This document shows, in pieces, positions 7,046-16,325 of a DNA stretch of 17,236 bases. Source of the DNA: Myxococcota bacterium (lineage in GTDB: Bacteria > Myxococcota_A > UBA9160 > PR03); contig JALOQG010000014.1 of assembly GCA_025453505.1 (NCBI GenBank), positions 1-17,236 of the forward strand. The letters run 5' to 3'. The translations under genes and the position numbers were made by a program. Below the pieces are notes generated by a model, which worked only from the letters and a program-made list of their open reading frames with translations, searched no databases and was not told the origin of the DNA. Each line of letters starts with the position of its first letter. Position 1 is the stretch's first letter.

Positions 7046-8370
7046 GCCGGCCGCTCCGCGTCCTGTTCACCGCGTACCGCGGCAACATGCGCTGCGGCGG
7101 CCAGGGCATCTACCTGTGGTTCCTCGCGCGCGAACTCGCGCGGCTCGGCCACCGCGTGGACGTGCTGGTCGGCCCGCCCTACCCCGACCCGATGCCGTTC
7201 GCGGACTCGGTGCACGAGCTTCACGACGACCGCTTCTGGGGCAAGTGGTTCCTGCAGGAGTGGTCGTCGTTCTTCCCGCGCGAAAATCCCGCGGCGGTGC
7301 TCTCGCCGCTGCGGTTCTACGAACTCGGCGCGAGCCGCATGGGATTCTTTCCGGAGCCGGCGGCCTTCAGCGTGCGCGCGTTCCGCGAGATCGCGCGGCG
7401 TCTGCGAGGCGGCGTCCGCTGGGACGTCGTGCACGACGTGCAGTGTCTCGGCTGGGGTCTGCTCGGCGTGCGCGCACTCGGCCTGCCGGTGCTCTCGACC
7501 GTGCACCACCCGCTCACGGTGGACCGGCGCGCGTCGTTCCGCCGCGATCGCTCGCTGCGCGAGGCGGTCGGCACCGTCGAGTTCCACCCCGTCGGCATGC
7601 AGCGCTTCGTCGCGCGGCGCCTCGACGCGATCGTCACCTCGTCGCACGCGAGCGCCGCCACGATCCGGCGCGACTTCGCGATCGCCCCCGAGCGGCTGCA
7701 CATGCTCGGTAACGGGCTCGACACCGAGCTGTTCTCGCCGGACGCGTCGGTCGCGCGCGTGCCCGGCGAGATCCTGTGCATCGGCCGCACCTCGGATCCG
7801 AACAAGGGCGTCGCGTTCCTCGTGCGCGCGCTCGCGAAGCTGCCCGCCGGTACGCACCTGACGCTCGTCGACGAAGATCATCCGCTGCACGACGCGCGCA
7901 AGCTGGCGCGTTCGCTCGGCGTCGAGGAGCGGCTCACGATCACGGGCCGCGTCGAGACCGACGAACTGGTGCGGCTGTACCGGCGCGCGTCGATCGTCGC
8001 GGTGCCGTCGCTCTACGAAGGCTTCGGACTGCCGGCGACCGAGGCGATGGCCTGCGGTGCGCCCGTCGTGGCGAGCGCCGCCGGCGCACTGCCCGAGGTG
8101 ATGGAGACGGGCGGTGGCGGCATCCTGGTGCCGCCCGGCGATCCCGATGCGCTCGCGAAGGCGATCGCGACGCTGCTCGAGCAGCCCGAAGCGCGCGCGC
8201 GGCTCGGAGCCGAATCGCGGCCGCGCGTGGTCGAGGCGTACTCGTGGCCACGCATCGCGCAGCGCACGGCGTCGCTCTACGCGGCGCTCCGGGATGTCCG
8301 AGGCCGTCCGACCAGCACCACGACGTCGGCCAGCTCGGGCGAACGCTCGGCCCACGCATCGAGCCACTGA
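7042..8370 (+). CDS. GT4-family glycosyltransferase (second paralogue) with an odd C-terminal tail
   Basis: The 442-residue GT-B protein has the opening FTAYRGNMRCGGQGIY, then FYELGASRMGFFPE, HHPLTVDR, and a donor domain with ILCIGRTSDPNKGV. Its E-x7-E motif EGFGLPATE holds Glu326 and Glu334, followed by EAMACGAPVVASAAGALPEV. It is a paralogue of the 5113 product and probably adds a related sugar in the same pathway. The GTG start overlaps the methyltransferase stop as GTGA. The recognisable fold ends near SLYAALRD (around 8295). The last 25 or so residues are low-complexity Ser/Thr/Arg (RGRPTSTTTSASSGERSAHASSH) and are encoded opposite the end of the convergent methyltransferase, so the tail looks like read-through into antisense coding DNA. 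Confidence 0.92.
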   Translation: MSRPLRVLFTAYRGNMRCGGQGIYLWFLARELARLGHRVDVLVGPPYPDPMPFADSVHELHDDRFWGKWFLQEWSSFFPRENPAAVLSPLRFYELGASRMGFFPEPAAFSVRAFREIARRLRGGVRWDVVHDVQCLGWGLLGVRALGLPVLSTVHHPLTVDRRASFRRDRSLREAVGTVEFHPVGMQRFVARRLDAIVTSSHASAATIRRDFAIAPERLHMLGNGLDTELFSPDASVARVPGEILCIGRTSDPNKGVAFLVRALAKLPAGTHLTLVDEDHPLHDARKLARSLGVEERLTITGRVETDELVRLYRRASIVAVPSLYEGFGLPATEAMACGAPVVASAAGALPEVMETGGGGILVPPGDPDALAKAIATLLEQPEARARLGAESRPRVVEAYSWPRIAQRTASLYAALRDVRGRPTSTTTSASSGERSAHASSH

Positions 8371-9083
8371 AGCGCGCGCTGCGCCACGCCTTCGGGCAGA
8401 CGTCCGGTCGCGCGTGTCCACGGCCCGAACCCCCAGCCCATCGAAACGCCGATCACGCGGTCGAGATCGACGAAGCGCGCCGCCTGCTCGCGCATCAGGT
8501 CCACGTCGTAGCGCGTGAAGTGATCGGCCGGCACGTCGTAGTGTCGGCGCCCGCGGCCGGGCGGCCGTCCGCGCCACGTCGCGACCGCGTCCTGCCAGCG
8601 CGCCAGCCGGCACGCGATCGACTCGAAGTTCGCGATCGCGAGCACGACGCGTCCGCCCGGCCGTACGACGCGCGCCATCTCGCCGATCGCGAGCTCGGGG
8701 CGGTCGAAGTGGTCGATGGCCCCCTTGCAGAGCGCCGCGTCGAAGCAGGCCGAGCGGAACGGCAGCGCGTCCGACCAGCCGCGCACCCACGTCGCGGAGC
8801 CGTGGCCCGCCGCACCCGCGGCCGACTGCTTCTCCGAGACGAGTCGCGCCCAGGCCGTCATGCGCGCCGACGGCTCCGCGCCGACCACCCACGCGCCGCG
8901 CGCCGCGAGCGCGAGCGAGTCCTGCCCGAAGCCGCTCGCGACGTCGAGGATGCGACGCCCCGGTCCGGGCTCGGCGCACGCGAGCGTGACTTCGGTCATG
9001 CGCTCGAAGAGGAAATTGCTGTCGCGCGTCGTCCCGGTCGGGATGACGTCGCTCATGTCGCGATCGAGGTCTACGACGCGCAT
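8277..9083 (-). CDS. Class I SAM-dependent methyltransferase
   Basis: The 268-residue protein has motif I ILDVASGFGQD (45-55), an acidic residue at the end of strand 2 (GAEPS, Glu70), CFDAALCKGAIDHFDRPE as the motif IV region, and VVRPGGRVVLAI. It is a Methyltransf_11/25-like enzyme of unknown substrate. I chose the ATG at 9083 (MRVVDLDRDM); an ATG nine codons inside (9056) is an alternative, and neither has a clear Shine-Dalgarno. The reading frame stays open upstream, but PilZ occupies that DNA in another frame. It lies downstream of the PilZ gene on the same strand with a gap of 125 bases, and convergently overlaps the glycosyltransferase by 94 bp. It shares little sequence with the 6341 methyltransferase beyond SAM-binding motifs. 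Confidence 0.87.
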   Translation of the reverse strand: MRVVDLDRDMSDVIPTGTTRDSNFLFERMTEVTLACAEPGPGRRILDVASGFGQDSLALAARGAWVVGAEPSARMTAWARLVSEKQSAAGAAGHGSATWVRGWSDALPFRSACFDAALCKGAIDHFDRPELAIGEMARVVRPGGRVVLAIANFESIACRLARWQDAVATWRGRPPGRGRRHYDVPADHFTRYDVDLMREQAARFVDLDRVIGVSMGWGFGPWTRATGRLPEGVAQRALQWLDAWAERSPELADVVVLVGRPRTSRSAA

Positions 9084-9149
9084 CGGGAGCGCAACGTAGG
9101 ACAGGGGTCGCGCCGGTCGAGGCGGTTCGCTGGCAAGGAGCGCGAGCGA

Positions 9150-9170
9150 CGGCGTACTTCCCGTACGCCG
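9150..9170. repeat. Perfect 8-bp inverted repeat (hairpin) between PilZ and methyltransferase genes
   Basis: CGGCGTAC at 9150-9157 pairs with GTACGCCG at 9163-9170 across a five-base loop (TTCCC). It sits in the 125-base gap after the PilZ stop on the minus strand. No T-run follows on either strand, so a classical intrinsic terminator is not supported. It could be an mRNA-stability or repeat element, or an operator. Confidence 0.42.
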
Positions 9171-9208
9171 AGCGAAGTGCGACGCCGCCAGCGGGCCGGA
9201 TCGGCCGG

Positions 9209-9520
9209 TCAGAAGCGGCCGGCGACGTGGTTCTCGAGCAGCTCGGCGAGGCCCGGATCGACGGCTTCGAAGCGCACGCCCGCGCGTCCGTCCGTGGCCC
9301 ACGCCACGGCGCCCTCGAGTTCGAGCGGCAGGGAGATTCCGGGCAGTGCGAACTCGCAGATGACCGCGTCGCGCAGGGCGAGGGCGTCGCCCTGCACCTC
9401 GATGCCGATCCCGCCGCGCGCGAGATCGCGCGCCGACGCGAGCCGGCGTCCCCCGTTCACGCGCAGCTCGACCCAACCGTCGAACGCCGTGCGAGGTCCC
9501 CTGCGTTGCTCGGTCTCCAC
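9209..9520 (-). CDS. Small PilZ-domain protein
   Basis: The 103-residue product is a single PilZ domain. It has RRGPR near the N-terminus (Arg6, Arg10, matching the RxxxR c-di-GMP motif), FDGWVELR, then SARDLARGGIGIEV, and a C-terminal strand GRAGVRFEAVDP. PilZ proteins usually bind c-di-GMP and tune motility, export or polysaccharide synthesis. The second motif, normally D/N-x-S-x-x-G, is DLARGG (32-37) with alanine in place of serine, so binding may be weak or altered. The start GTG at 9520 is fixed by GAGGAGG four bases upstream; an in-frame longer version to 9598 has a non-PilZ, low-quality N-terminus. Its position between glycan genes and a motility-type regulatory cluster fits either role. 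Confidence 0.77.
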   Translation of the reverse strand: METEQRRGPRTAFDGWVELRVNGGRRLASARDLARGGIGIEVQGDALALRDAVICEFALPGISLPLELEGAVAWATDGRAGVRFEAVDPGLAELLENHVAGRF

Positions 9521-9524
9521 TCGC

Positions 9525-9531
9525 CCTCCTC
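9525..9531 (-). promoter_or_regulatory. Ribosome-binding site deciding the PilZ start
   Basis: On the minus strand GAGGAGG ends four bases before the GTG at 9520 (sequence GAGGAGGGCGAGTG). It supports the 103-residue start over longer in-frame starts. Confidence 0.62.
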
Positions 9532-9701
9532 TCGCGGAGCGCCTCGAAGCGCTGCCGGTCGAACCTCCACCCGGACTTTCTGCAGGAACCCGATGCAAGA
9601 TCCGTGCTGCGCCCTCGCAACGGCTTCGGCTGGGGAACCGCCCCGGTTCGGGGTCACCTGGCGCTGGGGAATCGCAGGGACGCGTCTATCCTGTCTCGTC
9701 G

Positions 9702-10958
9702 ATGGGGAAAAGCTTTCCTTCTGATGGAAACGCAGTTCCGCCCGCACCGGCTCCCGCGAGCTCCGGCGGCGTCGCACTCGACCGGATCGCCTCCTTCCGC
9801 GTCACCTACGTCGCGATCCTCGCCTTCGTCCTGCTCTACGTGTTCAGCGTGAAGGGCGCCGAGCAATTGCTCACGCGTCGCTTCGACGCGAACGTGGCGG
9901 CGGCCATCCAGGTCGACCCCGCCGCCGGACCGATCCTCGACCAGATTCACGACCGCGTGGAGAAGGTGAAGCAATCCGCGTGGATCCGCGTGGGGGGCGT
10001 ACGCGTCACCGCGATCGTGATCGGCGCCGATGGCCAACCCGTCTACGCCGGGGGCCGCCGCATTCCGAGCCCGATGCCGGGCGATCCGCTGGCCGAGGCG
10101 CAGCGGCTGCTGCCGGCCTCGGCCGACGTGGTCGTGTCGGTGCCGCACAACTCGCTCGTCGCCAACACGGTGCTGATCGCGTACGCCGCGCTGCTGATCC
10201 AGACCCTCTTCCTCTACGACCGGCGTCGCCAGCGCCTCGAGGACGAGCGCTTCGGCGTCGCGCTGCGCGCCCGCGAAGAGACGGCGGCGCGCGCGGCCCG
10301 CATCGAGGCGGAGCTGGCGAGCCTCTCGGAGCAGGTCGAGGAGCGCATCGAGGCGGAGGTCTCCGAAGAGATGGCGTCGCTGCGATCCGAGCGCGCGCAG
10401 CTCCAGGAGAAGCTCGACGGACTCGCGCGACGCGAGACGGAGCTGCGCAGCCGCGCGGGACAGCTGCAGCAGGCGCTGGTCTCCGAGCGCTCGGGTCTCG
10501 AGGAGATGCTCGACGAAGCGCTCGGCGACCTCGCCCGCAAGGACGAGGAGCTGCGCAGCCTGCAGGAGAAGCTGAAGGGAGCCGAGAAGGCGAAGCCGCT
10601 CGCCGCGCCGCGCGCGCGCGACGTCGACCTGCTCGCCCAGCGATTGCGCACGCTCTACAAGAACGTCGAGTTCGACGATCACGCGATCGCCGATCTGATC
10701 GCGCTGCGCGACGAATCGATGAAGCTGCGCGCCGAAGAAGAGATCAAGCGCCTCTCCGACGACGTCGAGACGGCGACGGTGCGGCGCAAGGTCGGCGGCC
10801 TGCCCTCGCATCTCACGATCTTCGAGCTCGGCTTCGCGGGCAAGGGCCGTATCTACTACACGCCCGGGCGTCAGCGACGCCACCGCGTGCTGGCCGTCGG
10901 CGCGAAGAACTCCCAGAAGACGGACCTCGAGTACTTGAGCCGCCTGCCGAGGGAGTGA
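9702..10958 (+). CDS. Membrane-anchored coiled-coil protein with a C-terminal RelE/HigB-like domain
   Basis: The 418-residue protein starts with a polar, proline-rich stretch. A transmembrane helix follows (about 34-50), then a periplasmic region of about 100 residues (51-152) with a compact IRVGGVRVTAIVIGADGQPV segment, a second helix (153-171), and a long charged coiled coil (about 175-295). The soluble end (about 315-418) reads as FDDHAIADLIALRDESMKL, EEEIKRLSDDVE, HLTIFELGFAGKGRIYYT, HRVLAVGAKNSQKTDLEYL. The order (helical hairpin, ELR-like strand, GR-I-YY strand, K-x-x-Q-K-T-D helix) resembles the RelE/HigB/Gp49 fold. I infer the fold by eye and do not claim toxin activity. No antitoxin-like gene is adjacent. 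The ATG at 9702 lacks a Shine-Dalgarno; a TATCCT lies nine bases upstream. It converges on the receiver gene with three bases between stops. Confidence 0.8.
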   Translation: MGKSFPSDGNAVPPAPAPASSGGVALDRIASFRVTYVAILAFVLLYVFSVKGAEQLLTRRFDANVAAAIQVDPAAGPILDQIHDRVEKVKQSAWIRVGGVRVTAIVIGADGQPVYAGGRRIPSPMPGDPLAEAQRLLPASADVVVSVPHNSLVANTVLIAYAALLIQTLFLYDRRRQRLEDERFGVALRAREETAARAARIEAELASLSEQVEERIEAEVSEEMASLRSERAQLQEKLDGLARRETELRSRAGQLQQALVSERSGLEEMLDEALGDLARKDEELRSLQEKLKGAEKAKPLAAPRARDVDLLAQRLRTLYKNVEFDDHAIADLIALRDESMKLRAEEEIKRLSDDVETATVRRKVGGLPSHLTIFELGFAGKGRIYYTPGRQRRHRVLAVGAKNSQKTDLEYLSRLPRE

Positions 10959-10961
10959 GCG

Positions 10962-11330
10962 TCAGGCCTTGGCGAGCACCTCGCGCAGGATGCGCTTGAG
11001 GTCGGCGTCGTCCCAGGGCTTCGGGATCAGGGCGACGACGCCGAGCGCGGCGAGCCGCTCCGGCGGGATCTCGTCGGGCCAGCCCGAGATCAACAGACGC
11101 GCGGCGGCCGGACGCAGGCGCGCGGCCGCGTCGAGCACCTCGAGCCCGCTGATGCGCGGCATCTTGTGATCGGAGAGCACCGCATCGATCGGCTCCTCAC
11201 GGAGCAGTCGCAGTGCCTCGTCGGGCGTTCCCGCCGTGAGAACGCGCCAGCCTTCGCGACGCAGGGAGCGCTGGAGCGCGGACAGGATGCGCGCCTCGTC
11301 GTCCACGACGAGCAGCGTCGGCGGGTTCAA
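10962..11330 (-). CDS. Stand-alone response-regulator receiver
   Basis: The 122-residue protein is one REC domain with no output domain. The acidic pair is Asp10-Asp11, the phosphoacceptor is Asp54 (AVLSDHKMP), a Ser/Thr position is in LLISGWPD, and Lys104 is in LIPKPWDD. The KPW form is frequent in receivers linked to HDOD/HD-GYP systems and phosphorelays. The TTG start overlaps the kinase stop as TTGA, so translation is probably coupled. The natural partner is the kinase just upstream. It could be a phosphate sink, a relay intermediate, or a diffusible effector like CheY; the sequence does not tell which. Confidence 0.88.
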   Translation of the reverse strand: MNPPTLLVVDDEARILSALQRSLRREGWRVLTAGTPDEALRLLREEPIDAVLSDHKMPRISGLEVLDAAARLRPAAARLLISGWPDEIPPERLAALGVVALIPKPWDDADLKRILREVLAKA

Positions 11331-12901
11331 GTCTGCGCGCCGCCCTGCTTGGGCAGGAAGACCTCGAACACGGTGCCGCCGCCCGCACGCGACGCCGCGC
11401 GGATCGTCCCGCCGTGCCGACGCACGATCTCGAACGAGGTCGAGAGCCCGAGCCCGGTTCCCTCGCCGACTTCCTTGGTGGTGAAGAACGGCTCGAAGAT
11501 GCGATCCGCGTGCTCGGGCGCGATGCCGACGCCGTCGTCCTCGACCGACACCAGCACGCCGTCGTCCGCGATCGCGGTGCGGATCACGATCTCGCCGCCA
11601 CCCGGCGCCCCGCGCGTGCCGATCGCCTGGTAGGCGTTGACGAGCAGGTTCATGAACACCTGCTCGAGCTGCTTCGGGTGGCAGCGCACCGGCGGCAGCG
11701 CGCCGTACTCCTTCCGCAACACCACGCTGTGCTTCATCATCGTCCACACGATGTGCGCCGTGGAGTCGAGACAGCGGTTCAGGTCCGCCTCGATCCACTC
11801 GCCGTCGTCGCGGTGCGCGAACGCGCGCAGATCCTGCACGATGTGGCGGATCCGTTCGGACCCCTCCTGCGACTCGCGAATGGCCTGGCCGAAGTCGGCG
11901 AGCAGCGCGTCGGCATCGAGCTCGCGGGCCAGCGCCGTGAAGCGGTCGGGGCCTTCCCGTGCGGCGTCCAACAACTTCGCGACGTCCGCGAGGTACTCCT
12001 CCATCTGCGCCAGGTTCGCGTGCACGAAGCCCATCGGGTTGTTGATCTCGTGCGCGACGCCCGCCGCGAGCCGGCCCAGCGACGCCATCTTCTCCGTGTG
12101 CAGCACCTGCGTCTGGAGCTGCACCAGCGCCGAGACGTCGGAGAAGTTGACGACGGCGCCGAGCTGCGTTCCGTCCGGGTCGAGGAGCGGCGACGACGAG
12201 ATTGCGACCGGCACGCTGCGGCCGTCGGCGCGCAGCACGACGCCTTCGACGCCCTGGGCGCGCGCGCCGCTGCGCAACGTCCGCGCGACGCAGCCGTCGC
12301 CCAGCGCCGCCGCACCGAACCACTCCGCGATCGGGCGGCCCGCGAGGCCGCTCGCCGCGACGCCGAGGATCTGCTCGGCCATCGGGTTCGCGACGGCCAC
12401 GCAGCCGGCGTCGTCGAGCACCACGAGCCCGCTGTACATGTTCTGGATGATGTTCTCGAGATAGCTGCGCAGGTCGCGGATGCGCTGGCGCACGGCCTGC
12501 CGCGCGCTGCGCGCGCGCCAGACGCGGATCTGTTCGAGCGCGACGGCCGGCAACACTTCGGCGTAGTCCTCGCTCGCGGTGACGCAGTCCGAGGCGCCGG
12601 CGTTGAAGAGTGCGAGCGCCGCATCCGCGCCGACCTCGTCCGTGACGACCACGACCGGCGGACCGGTGCGGCGCAGCGCAGTGATCACCCGCTCCGCCTG
12701 CGCCCCGAGCGCGTGATCGACCACGACCAGATCGGCGCTGCCGCGCGCCAGCGCCAGGGCGTCCGCGGCGTCGTGCACGATCTCGATGCGCACGCCGCGT
12801 CCGATGCGGCGCAGCGCTTCGGCCGTCCCGAGCGAAGCGGCGCCGCGGCGCCCGGCGGGCTCGGCGACGACGATGCGAACCGGCTCTTTCGATTGGCCCA
12901 C
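11327..12901 (-). CDS. PAS-containing histidine kinase with a degenerate N-terminal receiver
   Basis: From the GTG at 12901 the protein has 524 residues. Residues about 7-120 form a receiver-like domain (VVVDHALG, Asp62; AGASDCVTAS). It has a single acidic residue instead of the usual pair and alanine where the conserved lysine should be, so it is probably not phosphorylated normally. A short helix leads to a PAS domain (about 145-260), a HisKA domain with HEINNP (His284), and HATPase_c with the N box (NLLVNAYQAI), DDGVGI, FFTTK and GTGLGLS. No transmembrane segment is seen, so it is cytoplasmic. A GGAG lies seven bases before 12901; a GTG at 12958 gives 19 more residues but has no ribosome site and poorer codon-position GC. 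It follows the sigma-54 activator on the same strand and is its likely partner. Confidence 0.92.
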   Translation of the reverse strand: MGQSKEPVRIVVAEPAGRRGAASLGTAEALRRIGRGVRIEIVHDAADALALARGSADLVVVDHALGAQAERVITALRRTGPPVVVVTDEVGADAALALFNAGASDCVTASEDYAEVLPAVALEQIRVWRARSARQAVRQRIRDLRSYLENIIQNMYSGLVVLDDAGCVAVANPMAEQILGVAASGLAGRPIAEWFGAAALGDGCVARTLRSGARAQGVEGVVLRADGRSVPVAISSSPLLDPDGTQLGAVVNFSDVSALVQLQTQVLHTEKMASLGRLAAGVAHEINNPMGFVHANLAQMEEYLADVAKLLDAAREGPDRFTALARELDADALLADFGQAIRESQEGSERIRHIVQDLRAFAHRDDGEWIEADLNRCLDSTAHIVWTMMKHSVVLRKEYGALPPVRCHPKQLEQVFMNLLVNAYQAIGTRGAPGGGEIVIRTAIADDGVLVSVEDDGVGIAPEHADRIFEPFFTTKEVGEGTGLGLSTSFEIVRRHGGTIRAASRAGGGTVFEVFLPKQGGAQT

Positions 12902-12982
12902 CGGACGACTCCGCACCTCGCGCCGCGGCAGGACCGCAGGCGCTGCATTCGGGGTCACGGGGGGCGGCGGGAACCTATCCGA

Positions 12983-14443
<1,461 letters not shown>

Positions 14444-14468
14444 GCTCGCCCTATCGGTCCCGGATCTG

Positions 14469-14484
14469 GGACGCTTGAGCGTCC
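14469..14484. promoter_or_regulatory. 16-bp palindrome between two divergent sigma-54 activator genes (candidate operator)
   Basis: GGACGCT at 14469-14475 and AGCGTCC at 14478-14484 are perfect inverted repeats around a two-base centre. The element lies 26 bases upstream of the 14443 start and 18 bases before the -35 box of the 14569 promoter. That position suits an autoregulatory operator or activator site. It shares the core GAGCGTC with the inverted repeat at 16021. Confidence 0.48.
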
Positions 14485-14501
14485 AAACGCGTGCCGGCCG
14501 G

Positions 14502-14529
14502 TTGAAGCGGCGGGTTCGCCGCCTACAAT
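14502..14529 (+). promoter_or_regulatory. Sigma-70-type promoter for the 14569 activator
   Basis: TTGAAG at 14502-14507 matches four of six -35 bases. TACAAT at 14524-14529 matches five of six -10 bases, with a 16-bp spacer. It predicts a start near 14536, about 33 bases before the TTG start. Confidence 0.58.
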
Positions 14530-14554
14530 GCCCGACGCCCCCCTCCGCTCCCGC

Positions 14555-14560
14555 GGAGGA
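14555..14560 (+). promoter_or_regulatory. Ribosome-binding site for the TTG-started activator
   Basis: GGAGGA lies eight bases before the TTG at 14569. It supports this non-ATG start; the next in-frame ATG falls well inside the receiver domain. Confidence 0.62.
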
Positions 14561-14568
14561 ACCCAGAT

Positions 14569-16005
<1,437 letters not shown>

Positions 16006-16020
16006 CCCGGTTCGAACGGC

Positions 16021-16042
16021 GAGCGTCGACACTCTGACGCTC
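16021..16042. promoter_or_regulatory. GAGCGTC inverted repeat, candidate enhancer site (or weak terminator)
   Basis: GAGCGTC (16021-16027) and GACGCTC (16036-16042) are perfect inverted repeats over eight bases. They lie 15 bases after the activator stop and about 185-205 bases upstream of the fliA -24 element, a normal distance for a sigma-54 enhancer. The same core is in the 14469 palindrome. As no T-run follows, termination is less likely but cannot be excluded. Confidence 0.42.
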
Positions 16043-16225
16043 ACGGGCGGTCCCGGGCGCCGCCGCCGCCACGGGCGGCAGCGCGCGTGCCGCATGCCGG
16101 CTTTCTTCCGCGTCGCGCGAACGGCGACAAACCCCTTCGAGATCCATCACTTCCGCGCGATCGCCGCGAGCAGCCGATCCGTTGGTGCGTCGCATTCGCG
16201 TGAATCCCGCCGTCATTCCCGTTTT

Positions 16226-16240
16226 TGGCACGTGCCGTGC
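16226..16240 (+). promoter_or_regulatory. Sigma-54 (-24/-12) promoter of fliA
   Basis: TGGCACG-TGCC-GTGC matches the consensus TGGCACG-N4-TTGC at ten of eleven defined positions. GG at 16227-16228 and GC at 16239-16240 have the required spacing of twelve bases, and a T follows. The predicted start is near 16252, giving a leader of about 74 bases to the ATG at 16326. The two sigma-54 activators next door are obvious candidates to drive it. Confidence 0.78.
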
Positions 16241-16267
16241 TCTTTCGGCGCATCGCGATGGCAGCCA

Positions 16268-16284
16268 GCCGGCAAAGGTCCGGC
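16268..16284 (+). other. Small hairpin in the predicted fliA leader
   Basis: GCCGG (16268-16272) can pair with CCGGC at 16280-16284 (loop CAAAGGT) or with a second CCGGC at 16297-16301, close to the ribosome site. The alternatives are mutually exclusive. In DNA this GC-rich such pairing can arise by chance, so this is only weakly supported. Confidence 0.25.
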
Positions 16285-16325
16285 GCGGGGGTGCAACCGG
16301 CGACATGGAGGGGGACGAGAACACC

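Larger units (their letters stand above)
16006..16325 (+). other. Non-coding control region between the sigma-54 activator and fliA
   Basis: This 320-base stretch has no convincing gene on either strand. In order it holds an inverted repeat (16021-16042), a GC-rich patch with two copies of ACGGGCGG (16043-16050, 16071-16078) able to form GCCGCC/GGCGGC stems, and about 130 bases with lower GC and no obvious motif. A sigma-54 promoter (16226-16240) and a predicted 74-base leader with a small hairpin follow. Its length is well suited to enhancer-dependent activation. Confidence 0.7.

Noticed and set aside
7776..9701. In-frame upstream extension of the 9702 gene
   Set aside because: The frame is open for nearly 2 kb, but this part is antisense or out of frame to the glycosyltransferase, methyltransferase and PilZ genes, has no motif, and precedes the first credible membrane-protein start.
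9702..11330. Toxin-antitoxin pair
   Set aside because: Although the C-terminus of the 9702 product resembles RelE, the neighbouring genes are PilZ and a receiver. No small DNA-binding antitoxin gene is present.
14482..14498. Possible minus-strand sigma-54 promoter (CGGCACGCGTTTGGA) for the 14443 gene
   Set aside because: The GG is present but the second element is GA rather than GC at the required spacing, so the essential -12 dinucleotide is missing.
16252..16325. Possible c-di-GMP (GEMM) riboswitch in the fliA leader
   Set aside because: GGCAAAGG and GGGTGCAACCGGCGACATGG are loosely reminiscent, but the conserved GEMM core order and tetraloop/receptor parts cannot be placed in 74 bases.
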